Source: Dolichospermum planctonicum
GTDB taxonomy: Bacteria > Cyanobacteriota > Cyanobacteriia > Cyanobacteriales > Nostocaceae
Assembly (NCBI RefSeq): GCF_005402965.1
Contig: NZ_BJCF01000033.1
Location: 1 to 51,953 of the forward strand
Reading direction: 5' to 3'
Length of the DNA stretch: 51,953 nt
Shown: positions 8,353-16,722 of the stretch, in pieces
Position numbering within the stretch: the first letter of the stretch is position 1
How the letters are laid out: each line of letters begins with the position of its first letter
Made by a program: the position numbers and the translations under genes
The notes under the pieces: generated by a model
What the model was told of the DNA's origin: nothing
The model's database searches: none
The model's input: the letters and a program-made list of their open reading frames with translations, nothing else

Positions 8353-9825
8353 TTAACTTAACACCCAATTTACTAAAGTTCTGACACCAAAACCGGTCGC
8401 CCCTGCACCGTTATAGCCATTTTCCTTATCAGCCCACACAGGACCGGCAATATCTAAATGCGCCCAAGGAGTATCCTTAACAAACTGTTTGAGAAACAAA
8501 GCAGCAGTAATAGAACCGCCATAACGAGGTCCTGTATTCTTCATATCGGCAATACCAGATTTCAGCCCATCAAAATATTTATCTTCCATTGGTAAACGCC
8601 AAATTTTCTCACCAGCTGCTTCTGCGGCTGTTTGGAGTTGGGAGGCCATAGCATCGTCCGGTGTAAATAAACCAGCAATATCTTCACCCAAAGCCACCAC
8701 ACAGGCACCTGTAAGCGTAGCTAAATCAACGATCGCATCTACACCCAATTTATCAGCATATACCAAGGCATCAGCCAAAGTTAAACGCCCTTCAGCATCG
8801 GTGTTATTCACTTCAATGGTTTTGCCATTTGAGGCGGTTAAGATGTCTCCAGGGTGCATAGCCTTACCGCTAATCATATTTTCGGTGACGGCTGATATAA
8901 AGTGAACCTCCACATCTGGCTTTAATTGTCCAATCACTTTAGCAGCGCCCAGAGTAGCCGCAGCACCACCCATGTCAATTTTCATGGTTTCAATACCGCT
9001 ACCAGCACCCTTAATATTTAAACCACCAGAATCGAAAGTTAAACCTTTACCAATAATAGCCAACTTGCGTCTAGGTGTGGTAGCTGGTTTATAAATTAGG
9101 TGAATGAATTTAGGAGGTAATTCGGAAGCCTGGGCTACTCCTAAAAATGCCCCCATACCTAATTTTTCACATTCTGCCTGTTCTAGAATCTCTAATTCTA
9201 ACCCATATTCGTGAGCGATCGCCCCAGCAGTTTCGGCCATAGTAATCGGTGTCACTGCATTAGCTGGGGCTGCTACTAACTGCCGTGCTAAAATGACTCC
9301 AGAAACAATTTGATTAGCGCGGGTAATAGCTGTTTGTTGTCCTGCTAAACCCAGTAAATCAATAGTTTCAATATTGGGGCTTTTATCTTCTGGTTCAGAC
9401 TTAAAGCGAATATCTTGGTAAAGTGCTAATTCTATACCTTGAGTAATAGCTTGGGCTGTAGCGGCTGGATCATTGTTCCATAGTGGTAAACTAACTCCCA
9501 GGGTTTTAGTTTTCTGCTTTTTAGCGGTGCGTGCAACTGTGGCCGCAACTCGTCCCAGGGTTTCTAATTGTAGCGCCTCTGGTTTACCTAAGCCAACTAA
9601 AATCACCTTTCGTACCAAATTACCCGCGCCTACTCTCGTAAAGATGGTACTATTGACTTTACCAGTAAATTCTTCTTCAGCAATTAGTTCTGTGAAGATT
9701 CCAGCCAATTTCTGGTCTAAAGTCGCCAAATCACCCGTTAATTGTACTGCATCTTCAAATAAGCCAATTGCTAAAGTATCGCCCGTCCAGTCAAGTAAAG
9801 TCTTATCCGTAGGTTGAATCGTCAT
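8353..9825 (-). CDS. pepA: Leucyl aminopeptidase PepA (M17)
   Basis: A cytoplasmic two-metal aminopeptidase that removes N-terminal residues from peptides and works as a hexamer. The 490-residue protein has the M17 core: [13 protein letters not shown] with metal-binding Lys and Asp, [14 protein letters not shown], and the signature [15 protein letters not shown] near residues 336-350 that carries the catalytic Arg and metal-binding Asp and Glu. The N-terminal macro-like domain covers roughly residues 1-170. Length is normal. It is divergent from the thioesterase gene. Confidence 0.96.
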   Translation of the reverse strand: MTIQPTDKTLLDWTGDTLAIGLFEDAVQLTGDLATLDQKLAGIFTELIAEEEFTGKVNSTIFTRVGAGNLVRKVILVGLGKPEALQLETLGRVAATVARTAKKQKTKTLGVSLPLWNNDPAATAQAITQGIELALYQDIRFKSEPEDKSPNIETIDLLGLAGQQTAITRANQIVSGVILARQLVAAPANAVTPITMAETAGAIAHEYGLELEILEQAECEKLGMGAFLGVAQASELPPKFIHLIYKPATTPRRKLAIIGKGLTFDSGGLNIKGAGSGIETMKIDMGGAAATLGAAKVIGQLKPDVEVHFISAVTENMISGKAMHPGDILTASNGKTIEVNNTDAEGRLTLADALVYADKLGVDAIVDLATLTGACVVALGEDIAGLFTPDDAMASQLQTAAEAAGEKIWRLPMEDKYFDGLKSGIADMKNTGPRYGGSITAALFLKQFVKDTPWAHLDIAGPVWADKENGYNGAGATGFGVRTLVNWVLS

Positions 9826-10010
9826 TTTTGTAAGTTCTGCTTATCTTCCTTCTTGTACCAGTATTGCTCAAATTTTCTGAATTATGCAGGTTTCATGCAA
9901 CGTTTTCACAATCTGGTAAAATTGGAATAGAGTTGAAAAATTCCCAATTTACAAAATTTTATCAATTTTTGGTAGTCTGTTGCTCAAAAAAGGATCAAAA
10001 AATTATTAAA

Positions 10011-10511
10011 ATGTCTCAAGAAACAACCCCACCCCAATTACCACCAACAAGTGCTATTGAGAATGTTACCAATGTAGCATTTGAAAATTGGTTTGAATAT
10101 CCAGTCAGGGCCCAACCCCATCACACTGACTATGCTGGTATTGTTTGGCACGGTACTTATTTAACTTGGATGGAAGAAGCACGGGTAGAATGTTTACGTT
10201 CTATCGGCATTGAATTTGCTGATTTAGTAGCTTTAGGTTGTGATTTGCCCGTAGTGGAGTTGTCAATTCGTTATCATCGTTCCGTGCAATTGGGGATGCC
10301 AGTCATAGTAAAAACACGGATGAATGAGGTGACGGGAGTGCGTATGAACTGGGATTATACTATTGTTTCTCCTGATAACCAGGATTTATATATTACCGCT
10401 CAGGTGACATTAGTGGCTTTAGATCGGGAAAAGGGTAAAATTATGCGTCAGTTACCACCTGCATTTCAAGATGCTTTAGCAAAGATTTCAGGCTCTCGAA
10501 AAATTGGGTAA
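10011..10511 (+). CDS. Hotdog acyl-CoA thioesterase, likely DHNA-CoA hydrolase for phylloquinone
   Basis: A 166-residue single-hotdog thioesterase. The block PHHTDYAGIVWHGTYLTW carries the family Asp and the DxxGxVxxxxY pattern of 4-hydroxybenzoyl-CoA thioesterase relatives, and VELSIRYHRSVQLG follows. From memory this is very close to the cyanobacterial Slr0204 type, which hydrolyses 1,4-dihydroxy-2-naphthoyl-CoA in phylloquinone synthesis; that role is inferred. The start is set at ATG 10011 rather than the longer frame from 9864, whose extra 49 residues look non-coding. The first 25 residues are a proline/threonine-rich extension. Confidence 0.85.
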   Translation: MSQETTPPQLPPTSAIENVTNVAFENWFEYPVRAQPHHTDYAGIVWHGTYLTWMEEARVECLRSIGIEFADLVALGCDLPVVELSIRYHRSVQLGMPVIVKTRMNEVTGVRMNWDYTIVSPDNQDLYITAQVTLVALDREKGKIMRQLPPAFQDALAKISGSRKIG

Positions 10512-10531
10512 TTGATTGGTAATTGGTAGTT

Positions 10532-10729
10532 TTACTTCTTTGCTGGTGTTTGGGAAAAGGTTTGAACAAACTGGCTGATTTGATGCCAAATATCTTGGGG
10601 AGTAATATGGAAACCAAAGTATAATAACATGACAATAGAGGCACAGAGCAGGGCGGTTTTAATGGTAGTTTTGATTAATTTCCACAGAATCATAAAAACT
10701 ATCCAAGCTACTATTAATGTAATAATCAT
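10532..10729 (-). CDS. Small membrane protein, unknown function
   Basis: A 65-residue protein that starts MIITLIVAWIVFMILWKLIK and is hydrophobic over residues 1-45, probably with two membrane segments, then a short polar tail ending in QTPAKK. I recognise no named family. It is convergent with the thioesterase gene, 20 bases away. Small proteins of this type recur beside housekeeping genes in Nostocales, but this is an impression that I cannot verify here. Confidence 0.6.
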   Translation of the reverse strand: MIITLIVAWIVFMILWKLIKTTIKTALLCASIVMLLYFGFHITPQDIWHQISQFVQTFSQTPAKK

Positions 10730-11981
10730 AACGTTAGGTGATAGGGAATAAACGACAAGGGGTATGAACGGGTATTGAGTTTGTTTCCAAAATAAACTAT
10801 TTACTGTGCTCTGTCACCTATTTTTGGGAAAAATGACATCTTTCTTAGGGATAGTTGAAAATTTATCGTCTAATTTACCACTAGACAAAGGAAATTATCC
10901 TATCCCATTTAATTTTCACCAGATATCTATTTTGGCAATTGATTTTTAGCAAAGTTGCGTTAGAATGGCGATTAAGAGAAATTTTCTGGTGCTGCATTGA
11001 GTGACCAAAAACTTATGATACAAGCCCCGTCCTTCTAGGACGGATTGGCGATTATTGTGGTAGAATTTTGTTTAGTCGCCTTATGGCATTGGGAGACTTT
11101 AAACGAACGTCGAGGGATGGTAAGACTATTTCGATAGCACAACCCAATGAAGCGTTAAGGAATCCTCTCTCATGAAAGGAAGAGAAGGTATGTCAATTGA
11201 TTCACTACCTGTGATACTCACGGGTGCGAAGGCAAAGATATAAGAGTGCAACTTCTAAAATTGTATCCCGGATCAACTCTGCTGCTGATTACAAACCACT
11301 CTCTCTTTAGCTACCTTGTGAATTGATGACTAACAATAGCTTTTGTTAGCTTCTCGATTCATTGATAGATTCTATCCCTTAAATGAGACTTGCTTTTATT
11401 GCGGGCTTTTGTGCAATTACTACAGAAGCGAGAGCGGCTAGTATTAAAATATACTACATAAGTAATGACAGAGATTAAAAAGCTGCCAAAATTCTTGTCA
11501 AGATGACTCAGTGGGTTGTTTGCACTTAGCTAGATTTTCTGGTGTAAACACGGATAGCAAATCCATTGCTAAAGGCAGGTTTGTTTCCCTCAGCAGACAG
11601 TCAAACCAATGTGTAATAGACCGTGTCTAACGGAAGTTTCTAAAAAGTGATCAAGTGCTTGCCATTTAGGTACAGTCAACTTTAGCTGATGAAACGTTAA
11701 CATTGGGACAGATATCTACGGATATCCAAAGTTTAAATAGCAGCGTATAGTATGGTAAATCGGCCAAGGAAGGTTGATTCAAGTTCTTAAACTATATTCT
11801 GTTCAGGAGTGATCTGGTGTGTAAACCCCATCACAGTATGATTAGCTCTCCAAACTAAAGCAGAGCTGCAAATTGGAAGTTTTTATTACTAGTAGCACCT
11901 TGTAGCAGTGACTGTAGAAGGGGGATAACAGAGAACTTTCTGGTGATTCCCACCAGTGCTGCCAGTTTTTGAGGAAATTGA
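10730..11981. other. Gene-poor 1.25 kb before rne: tnpB relic plus probable long rne leader
   Basis: The left part to 11016 is AT-rich with no visible gene. 11017-11196 holds IS200/IS605 debris. From 11197 to the rne start there is no open frame of note, but there are several stems, for instance CTAACA/TGTTAG near 11320-11345. Cyanobacterial and enterobacterial rne genes are known for long 5' untranslated regions that RNase E itself cuts, which would explain the size. The ribosome-binding site is GAGGAAA just before ATG 11982. Confidence 0.5.
11017..11196 (+). pseudogene. tnpB 3'-end relic with IS200/IS605 end motifs
   Basis: 11017-11043 is the motif GATACAAGCCCCGTCC plus TTCTAGGACGG, a six-pair hairpin. 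About 11090-11196 matches the end of the tnpB at 3-623: AAACG.ACG, TAAGACT, TTTCG.TAGC and TGAAGCGT.AAG align in order, and the relic ends in the same TATGTCAA. The translated piece reads KRTSRDGKTISIAQ. Everything upstream of this in the original element is missing, so it is dead. Confidence 0.75.
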
Positions 11982-14174
11982 ATGCCAAAACAAATTATCA
12001 TCGCGGAGCAGCATCAAATCGCTGCTGTATTTTCTGAAGATCAAATACAAGAACTCGTTGTAGCTACTGGTCATCACCAAATTGGTGATATCTATTTAGG
12101 TGTAGTAGAAAACGTATTACCTGGGATAGATGCGGCTTTTGTCAATATCGGCGACCCGGAGCGCAACGGTTTTATTCACGTCACTGATTTAGGTCCATTG
12201 AGGCTGAAACGAAGTGCAGCAGCAATTACAGAACTGTTGACACCACAGCAAAAAACCTTAGTGCAAGTGATGAAAGAGCCAACAGGCTCAAAAGGTCCCA
12301 GGTTGACAGGGAACATTACCTTACCTGGCCGTTATGTGGTGTTAATGCCCTATGGACGGGGTGTAAATTTATCGAGACGCATTAAGAGTGAAAGTGAGCG
12401 TAACCGTCTCAGAGCTTTGGCAATTTTGGTGAAACCAGCAGGGATGGGTTTGCTAGTACGCACAGAAGCAGAAGGGAAGCCAGAAGAAGCAATTATTGAA
12501 GATTTAGAAGTGCTGCAAAAGCAGTGGGAAATTGTTCAACAAGAAGCAGTAACCTCCCGCGCGCCGGCTCTACTGAATCGTGATGATGACTTTATTCAGC
12601 GCGTACTCAGGGATATGTATGGTAGTGATGTGAATCGCATTGTTGTTGATTCCAGCACGGGATTAAAACGGGTGAAACAATATTTACAAAACTGGAGTGG
12701 TGGACAAACGCCCCAGGGATTGCTGATTGATCATCACCGCGATCGCTCTCCGATTTTAGAATATTTCCGCATTAATGCCGCTGTCCGTGAAGCCCTCAGA
12801 CCAAGGGTAGATTTGCCATCAGGTGGTTATATTATCATCCAACCTACGGAAGCTTTAACCGTAGTAGATGTTAACTCTGGTTCTTTCACCCGTTCTGCAA
12901 CCGCTAGAGAAACAGTGTTATGGACAAACTGTGAAGCTGCTGCGGAAATTGCCCGTCAGTTACGTTTGCGGAATATTGCGGGTGTGATTGTGGTTGATTT
13001 CATTGATATGGAATCCCGACGCGATCAAATGCAAGTGTTAGAACACTTTAACAAAGCTCTCAAAGCTGATAAAGCCCGTCCACAAATTGCCCAATTGACC
13101 GAATTAGGTTTAGTTGAACTAACTCGCAAGCGTCAAGGCCAAAACATTTATGAATTATTTGGCGAACCCTGTCCCGCTTGCGGTGGTTTAGGACATACTG
13201 TGAGATTACCGGGAGAAACGGAAAACCGCCTGCCCATTCCGTCCACAGATATACCAGAACGGTTTGGAAGTATGCCGCCAAAAGAACCACGTTTAGCTAC
13301 TCGCATACCTGATATCGGTAGCATGACTGCCGCTATACCACGAGATACTTACGATGGCTTTGGGGAAGGATTTGAAGGTGAACCAGAATTTAGTCCCCTG
13401 CATCTGATCAATCATCCTAGTTACCAGGAATTAAATGATAGCAAGCGCCGTACCCGTACCCGTCGCCCCAGAACGGGTGTCAATCCAGCTAATGGTAAAG
13501 ATGAACCCCGATCTGGGCTAACTCCCCTAGCTTTTGTTAATGATTCAGATTTAGACTTGGAAGAGGTTGAACTACCAATACCAGAAATCTCTTCACCTAC
13601 TATTAATAAATCTGGTTGGACAGAAAGGCCAGAACGGGTAAAAGTCAAACTAGAACCGATTAAAGTAGAACCACCGGAGATTATCACTGTGGAAATGTCA
13701 GCAAAAGAACAAGATACTTATGCTGAAATGGGAATTTCTCCTTTACTCAAGTTAGATCGTGAGGGGAAAAGTTCTAGATCGGTGATTATTAATGTTGTTC
13801 AACCAGGAGAATTACCAACTGAACTAACTGAACTAACTGAACTAACTGAAATAACTCAACCAACTCAACCAACTCAACCAACTCAACCAACTCAACCAAC
13901 TCAACCAACTCAACCAACTCAACCAATTATTAGTGAAACGGAAAATTCTGATAGCTTCAGGCATACAGTCATTCCTGCACATAAGAAAGTACCAACCCAA
14001 CAAACCCTTGAGCCGGAAATTGAATCTTCATTAACTATCGTCCCAGAATTGACAATAATTCCCGGGGAAACTGAATCTGAAACTGACTCTTCTAACACTT
14101 TCACTTCCGTGCCTAATCGTCGCCGTCGTCGTCGTTCATCAGCCATAGATGCAGATGGTTTTAGCCAAGATTGA
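11982..14174 (+). CDS. rne: Ribonuclease E/G
   Basis: The main endoribonuclease for mRNA decay and RNA processing. Of 730 residues, the first 420 or so are the catalytic half: an S1 domain (about 35-120), the catalytic Asp residues in VVDVNSG (near 296) and VVDFIDM (near 338), and the zinc-link CPACGG (near 397). The rest is a disordered, acidic and proline-rich tail. The arginine block RRRRRRSS near 712-719 matches the short conserved cyanobacterial motif known to bind polynucleotide phosphorylase. Residues about 614-650 are a simple repeat (TEL then TQP) encoded by 9-base tandem repeats. rnhB follows on the same strand, as is usual in cyanobacteria. Confidence 0.97.
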   Translation: MPKQIIIAEQHQIAAVFSEDQIQELVVATGHHQIGDIYLGVVENVLPGIDAAFVNIGDPERNGFIHVTDLGPLRLKRSAAAITELLTPQQKTLVQVMKEPTGSKGPRLTGNITLPGRYVVLMPYGRGVNLSRRIKSESERNRLRALAILVKPAGMGLLVRTEAEGKPEEAIIEDLEVLQKQWEIVQQEAVTSRAPALLNRDDDFIQRVLRDMYGSDVNRIVVDSSTGLKRVKQYLQNWSGGQTPQGLLIDHHRDRSPILEYFRINAAVREALRPRVDLPSGGYIIIQPTEALTVVDVNSGSFTRSATARETVLWTNCEAAAEIARQLRLRNIAGVIVVDFIDMESRRDQMQVLEHFNKALKADKARPQIAQLTELGLVELTRKRQGQNIYELFGEPCPACGGLGHTVRLPGETENRLPIPSTDIPERFGSMPPKEPRLATRIPDIGSMTAAIPRDTYDGFGEGFEGEPEFSPLHLINHPSYQELNDSKRRTRTRRPRTGVNPANGKDEPRSGLTPLAFVNDSDLDLEEVELPIPEISSPTINKSGWTERPERVKVKLEPIKVEPPEIITVEMSAKEQDTYAEMGISPLLKLDREGKSSRSVIINVVQPGELPTELTELTELTEITQPTQPTQPTQPTQPTQPTQPTQPIISETENSDSFRHTVIPAHKKVPTQQTLEPEIESSLTIVPELTIIPGETESETDSSNTFTSVPNRRRRRRSSAIDADGFSQD
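13821..13928 (+). repeat. 9-base tandem repeats inside rne
   Basis: Three copies of GAACTAACT and one variant are followed by seven copies of CAACCAACT and one variant. They keep the reading frame and encode TEL and TQP units in the disordered tail of RNase E. Confidence 0.95.
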
Positions 14175-14261
14175 AGTCAATACCCTAAAAGGATTTTAGA
14201 TTGTGTTCTGCTTGAAATCGGCCTTTGTAATTGGACTATGATTTGAGGGAACTCTTAACAG

Positions 14262-14315
14262 ACAAAAATCACAAAAATCACAAAAATCACAAAAATCACA
14301 AAAATCACAAAAATT
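14262..14315 (+). repeat. ACAAAAATC tandem repeat upstream of rnhB
   Basis: Five perfect copies and one variant of the 9-mer ACAAAAATC lie 17 bases before the rnhB start codon. The rne-rnhB gap is 157 bases, so the repeat sits in the shared transcript just upstream of the rnhB ribosome-binding region. Confidence 0.95.
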
Positions 14316-14331
14316 ACGTTTTGACTTTTTT

Positions 14332-14976
14332 ATGCAAGAAATCAAACCAGCAGCCGGGAATAATTCGAGTTGGTTAGAGTTTTCTAGCTACTCGGATATT
14401 CAGGGTGCGGTTTTAGGTGTTGATGAGGTAGGACGAGGTGCTTTATTCGGTCCGGTGGTTGCAGCAGCGGTTATATTACCAGTAGAAGCTTTATCAATTC
14501 TAATGGTAGAGAATATTAATGACAGCAAAAAGTTGTCTAGTTCCCGCAGAACTAAGCTGGCTGAAAAAATTACGACTCTGGCTTTAGACTGGAGAATCGG
14601 TTATGCGACAACGGCGGAAATAGATGAGTTGAATATTTTACAGGCAACTTTATTAGCAATGCGGCGTGCTATAGTCAAGTTGCGGGTAAAACCTGCACTG
14701 TGTTTAATTGATGGTAATCAGTTGGTAAAGAATTTACCAATACCACAAGTAAGTATCGTCAAAGGTGATGAGCGTTCGCTGAATATTGCCGCAGCTAGTA
14801 TCATGGCCAAGGTTTGGCGTGATGATTTGCTACAGCGTTTGGCATTGAAATACCCTTGGTATGATCTAGAAAGGAATAAAGGTTACGGAAGCCAGCGTCA
14901 TTTACTAGCACTCCAACAATATGGACCTTCACCTTTACATCGTCAATCTTTTCGCCCTTGCCAAATTCAGCACTAA
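14332..14976 (+). CDS. rnhB: Ribonuclease HII
   Basis: RNase HII removes RNA from RNA-DNA hybrids and single ribonucleotides from DNA. The 214-residue protein shows LGVDEVGRGALFGPVVAAAV with the first catalytic Asp-Glu (residues 31-32), CLIDGNQ with the third acid, and AAASIMAKVWRDDLL with the fourth. The C-terminal YPWYDLERNKGYGSQRHL is typical. ATG 14332 starts right after a short repeat. It is the downstream partner of rne and convergent with the DUF1997 gene, 24 bases away. Confidence 0.96.
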   Translation: MQEIKPAAGNNSSWLEFSSYSDIQGAVLGVDEVGRGALFGPVVAAAVILPVEALSILMVENINDSKKLSSSRRTKLAEKITTLALDWRIGYATTAEIDELNILQATLLAMRRAIVKLRVKPALCLIDGNQLVKNLPIPQVSIVKGDERSLNIAAASIMAKVWRDDLLQRLALKYPWYDLERNKGYGSQRHLLALQQYGPSPLHRQSFRPCQIQH

Positions 14977-15000
14977 ACTACTTGTGAGGTTCAAAATTGT

Positions 15001-15591
15001 TCATAAGGCTTGCACCACGCTGCCGCTATCAGTAGTGTGGTGATCAGTCCCTAAGTCTTTTGTGGCTTGGTTGCACCAATGGCGATAATCTGATAGAAGA
15101 TGATGTAATAATCTTTGCTTAATAGTTAACAACACACTTTTGAGCAATCCATTACCTGTAGCTTCTAAAATTGATTTGGGTGTCAGGGAAAATGGTTGGG
15201 GTATGGCGATTAAAACTTCTAAATCTGCTTTCCCTTGCAGGTAAGTACCACTACTGAGTTCAACTGGCGATAAATAACCTTTTAAATTCAGATCAAACCT
15301 TTCGTTAATATACTCGAAACCCATAATTTCACAACCGAGCGATCGCAAATAAATCGTTCCGCTTGCATCTGCCCAAACTCTCATATCTACCGTTGGCTGA
15401 ATACTCAGTGACATAAAAGACAGAGGACGCATTTTCAACCGAAACACTTCCTCCGACAACTGCTGAATTCTGGTATTATCAGCCAAGGTATTCACCAACC
15501 GTTGAGGCTGACGGAGGTAGTGACCAATAGGAATAGAATGCTTAGGGACGGAAATTTCAACGGACTCAGAGGCAGTAAACTTGGTAACCAT
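15001..15591 (-). CDS. DUF1997 family protein
   Basis: A 196-residue soluble protein of the DUF1997 family found in cyanobacteria and plastids. Visible family features are the start MVTKFTASESVEISV, then YLRQPQRLVNTLAD, and the central block FRLKMRPLSFMSLSIQP, with no signal peptide or membrane helix. The start is taken at the ATG of MVTKF (15591) rather than the TTG four codons upstream. The function is not known to me; the fold may be lipid- or membrane-associated. It is divergent from pheA with a 58-base gap that must hold both promoters. Confidence 0.78.
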   Translation of the reverse strand: MVTKFTASESVEISVPKHSIPIGHYLRQPQRLVNTLADNTRIQQLSEEVFRLKMRPLSFMSLSIQPTVDMRVWADASGTIYLRSLGCEIMGFEYINERFDLNLKGYLSPVELSSGTYLQGKADLEVLIAIPQPFSLTPKSILEATGNGLLKSVLLTIKQRLLHHLLSDYRHWCNQATKDLGTDHHTTDSGSVVQAL

Positions 15592-15649
15592 AAGCAAATT
15601 CAACCATCTGTTTAATTAATTATCAGTCAAAATCGTCAAATTTAAAAGT

Positions 15650-16510
15650 ATGAATCTAAAAATTGCACATTTAGGTCCACCGGGTACTTATGCTGAACAA
15701 GCTGCCTTTTTTTATCTCAATTGGTTGCAAACTTATGAGGGTATTACCGCTCAACAAAGTTTTGAACTATGTCCCTATCCTACTATAGCTCAATCATTAC
15801 AAGCGGTAATCAAAAGAATTGCAGAAATAGCTGTTGTCCCGGTGGAAAACTCCATTGAAGGAAGTGTCAACATGACACTAGATAGCTTATGGCAATTAGA
15901 TAATTTAAAAATTCAATTAGCTTTAGTTTTACCCATCCAACATACATTAGTTTCCAGATCCACTAGCTTAGATAATATTAAAACTGTTTATTCTCATCCT
16001 CAAGCTTTAGCTCAATGTCAAGGGTGGTTATCACAGTTTTTGCCAAATGTCAACTTGATTGCTAGTAATTCGACGACGGAAGCGCTACAGAGATTAGAAG
16101 CAGAACTAACAACAGCGGCAATTTCCTCTAGTCGTGCGGCACAACTGTATAATTTACCTATTCTTGCCCAGGGGATTAATGATTATCCAGAAAATTGTAC
16201 TCGGTTTTGGGTAGTTAGCACAGAGGAAAATAATACTATTGATTGTACACATACATCCTTAGCTTTTAGCGTACCAGCTAATGTACCAGGTGCATTAGTG
16301 AAAGCACTAGAAGTATTTGCCAGTTTAGGCATTAATCTGAGTCGCATTGAATCGCGGCCTACAAAACGTTCTCTGGGGGAATATTTATTTTATTTGGACA
16401 TAGAAGCGGATGTAAATGCAGTGATGATGAAATCTGCTTTAGGGGAATTACAAAATTATACAGAAATCTTGAAAATTTTTGGCAGCTATAGAGTCTTACC
16501 AATTAGTTAG
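15650..16510 (+). CDS. pheA: Prephenate dehydratase
   Basis: Converts prephenate to phenylpyruvate in phenylalanine synthesis. This is a stand-alone 286-residue enzyme without a fused chorismate mutase. The catalytic part (residues 1-185) has LGPPGTYAEQAA, PVENSIEGSVNMTLD and the catalytic NCTRFWVV. The ACT domain (about 195-280) has PGALVKALEVFASLGINL and the phenylalanine-binding ESRP. The stop codon lies eight bases inside the relic of the convergent cheA receiver, so the two 3' ends have been brought together by deletion. Confidence 0.95.
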   Translation: MNLKIAHLGPPGTYAEQAAFFYLNWLQTYEGITAQQSFELCPYPTIAQSLQAVIKRIAEIAVVPVENSIEGSVNMTLDSLWQLDNLKIQLALVLPIQHTLVSRSTSLDNIKTVYSHPQALAQCQGWLSQFLPNVNLIASNSTTEALQRLEAELTTAAISSSRAAQLYNLPILAQGINDYPENCTRFWVVSTEENNTIDCTHTSLAFSVPANVPGALVKALEVFASLGINLSRIESRPTKRSLGEYLFYLDIEADVNAVMMKSALGELQNYTEILKIFGSYRVLPIS

Positions 16511-16608
16511 TAAAGTAGCCACTAGCGCCGAGTTGTATCGCCATTTTTCTATGTTTATCAGCACCGCGAGAGGTGAGCATGGCAACATTTAAGTGATTAA
16601 TAGTACCA
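16503..16608 (-). pseudogene. Remnant of the CheA receiver (REC) domain C-terminal part
   Basis: On the minus strand the translation reads HLNVAMLTSRGADKHRKMA then IQLGASGYFTN and stop. This is the beta4-alpha4-beta5 part of a response-regulator receiver as found at the C-terminus of cyanobacterial hybrid CheA proteins (usual form VAMLTSRGADKHR...GASGYFTKPY). The invariant Lys and the last helix are gone, and so is the phospho-acceptor Asp. It is detached from cheA by the tnpB fragment at 16609-16722. Confidence 0.85.
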
Positions 16609-16722
16609 TCACATCCGAAATTCTCTCTATCCCTGAAGGCTAATCGCCCTAGCAAGTCGGCGATTTTTAACCATGCCCGACACATTCAAATCTTCCAAAC
16701 TTAGAAGGACGGGGCTTGTGTC
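16609..16722 (-). pseudogene. tnpB fragment inserted in cheA
   Basis: Read on the minus strand, it starts with ACACAAGCCCCGTCCTTCTA, the same end motif as at 11017 and 29901, then continues as LEDLNVSGMVKNRRLARAIS followed by LQG, a stop codon and REFR. This matches VLEDLNVSGMVKNRKL and QGWRQFR in the tnpB at 3-623, with Trp changed to a stop. Only about 85 bases of coding match remain. Confidence 0.88.

Noticed and set aside
9864-10010. N-terminal extension of the thioesterase
   Set aside because: The added residues look non-coding, and homologues start near MSQ; ATG 10011 is better.
16503-16685. 60-codon minus-strand frame as a gene
   Set aside because: It joins a wrong frame of the tnpB fragment to the receiver remnant; it is debris of two genes, not one protein.
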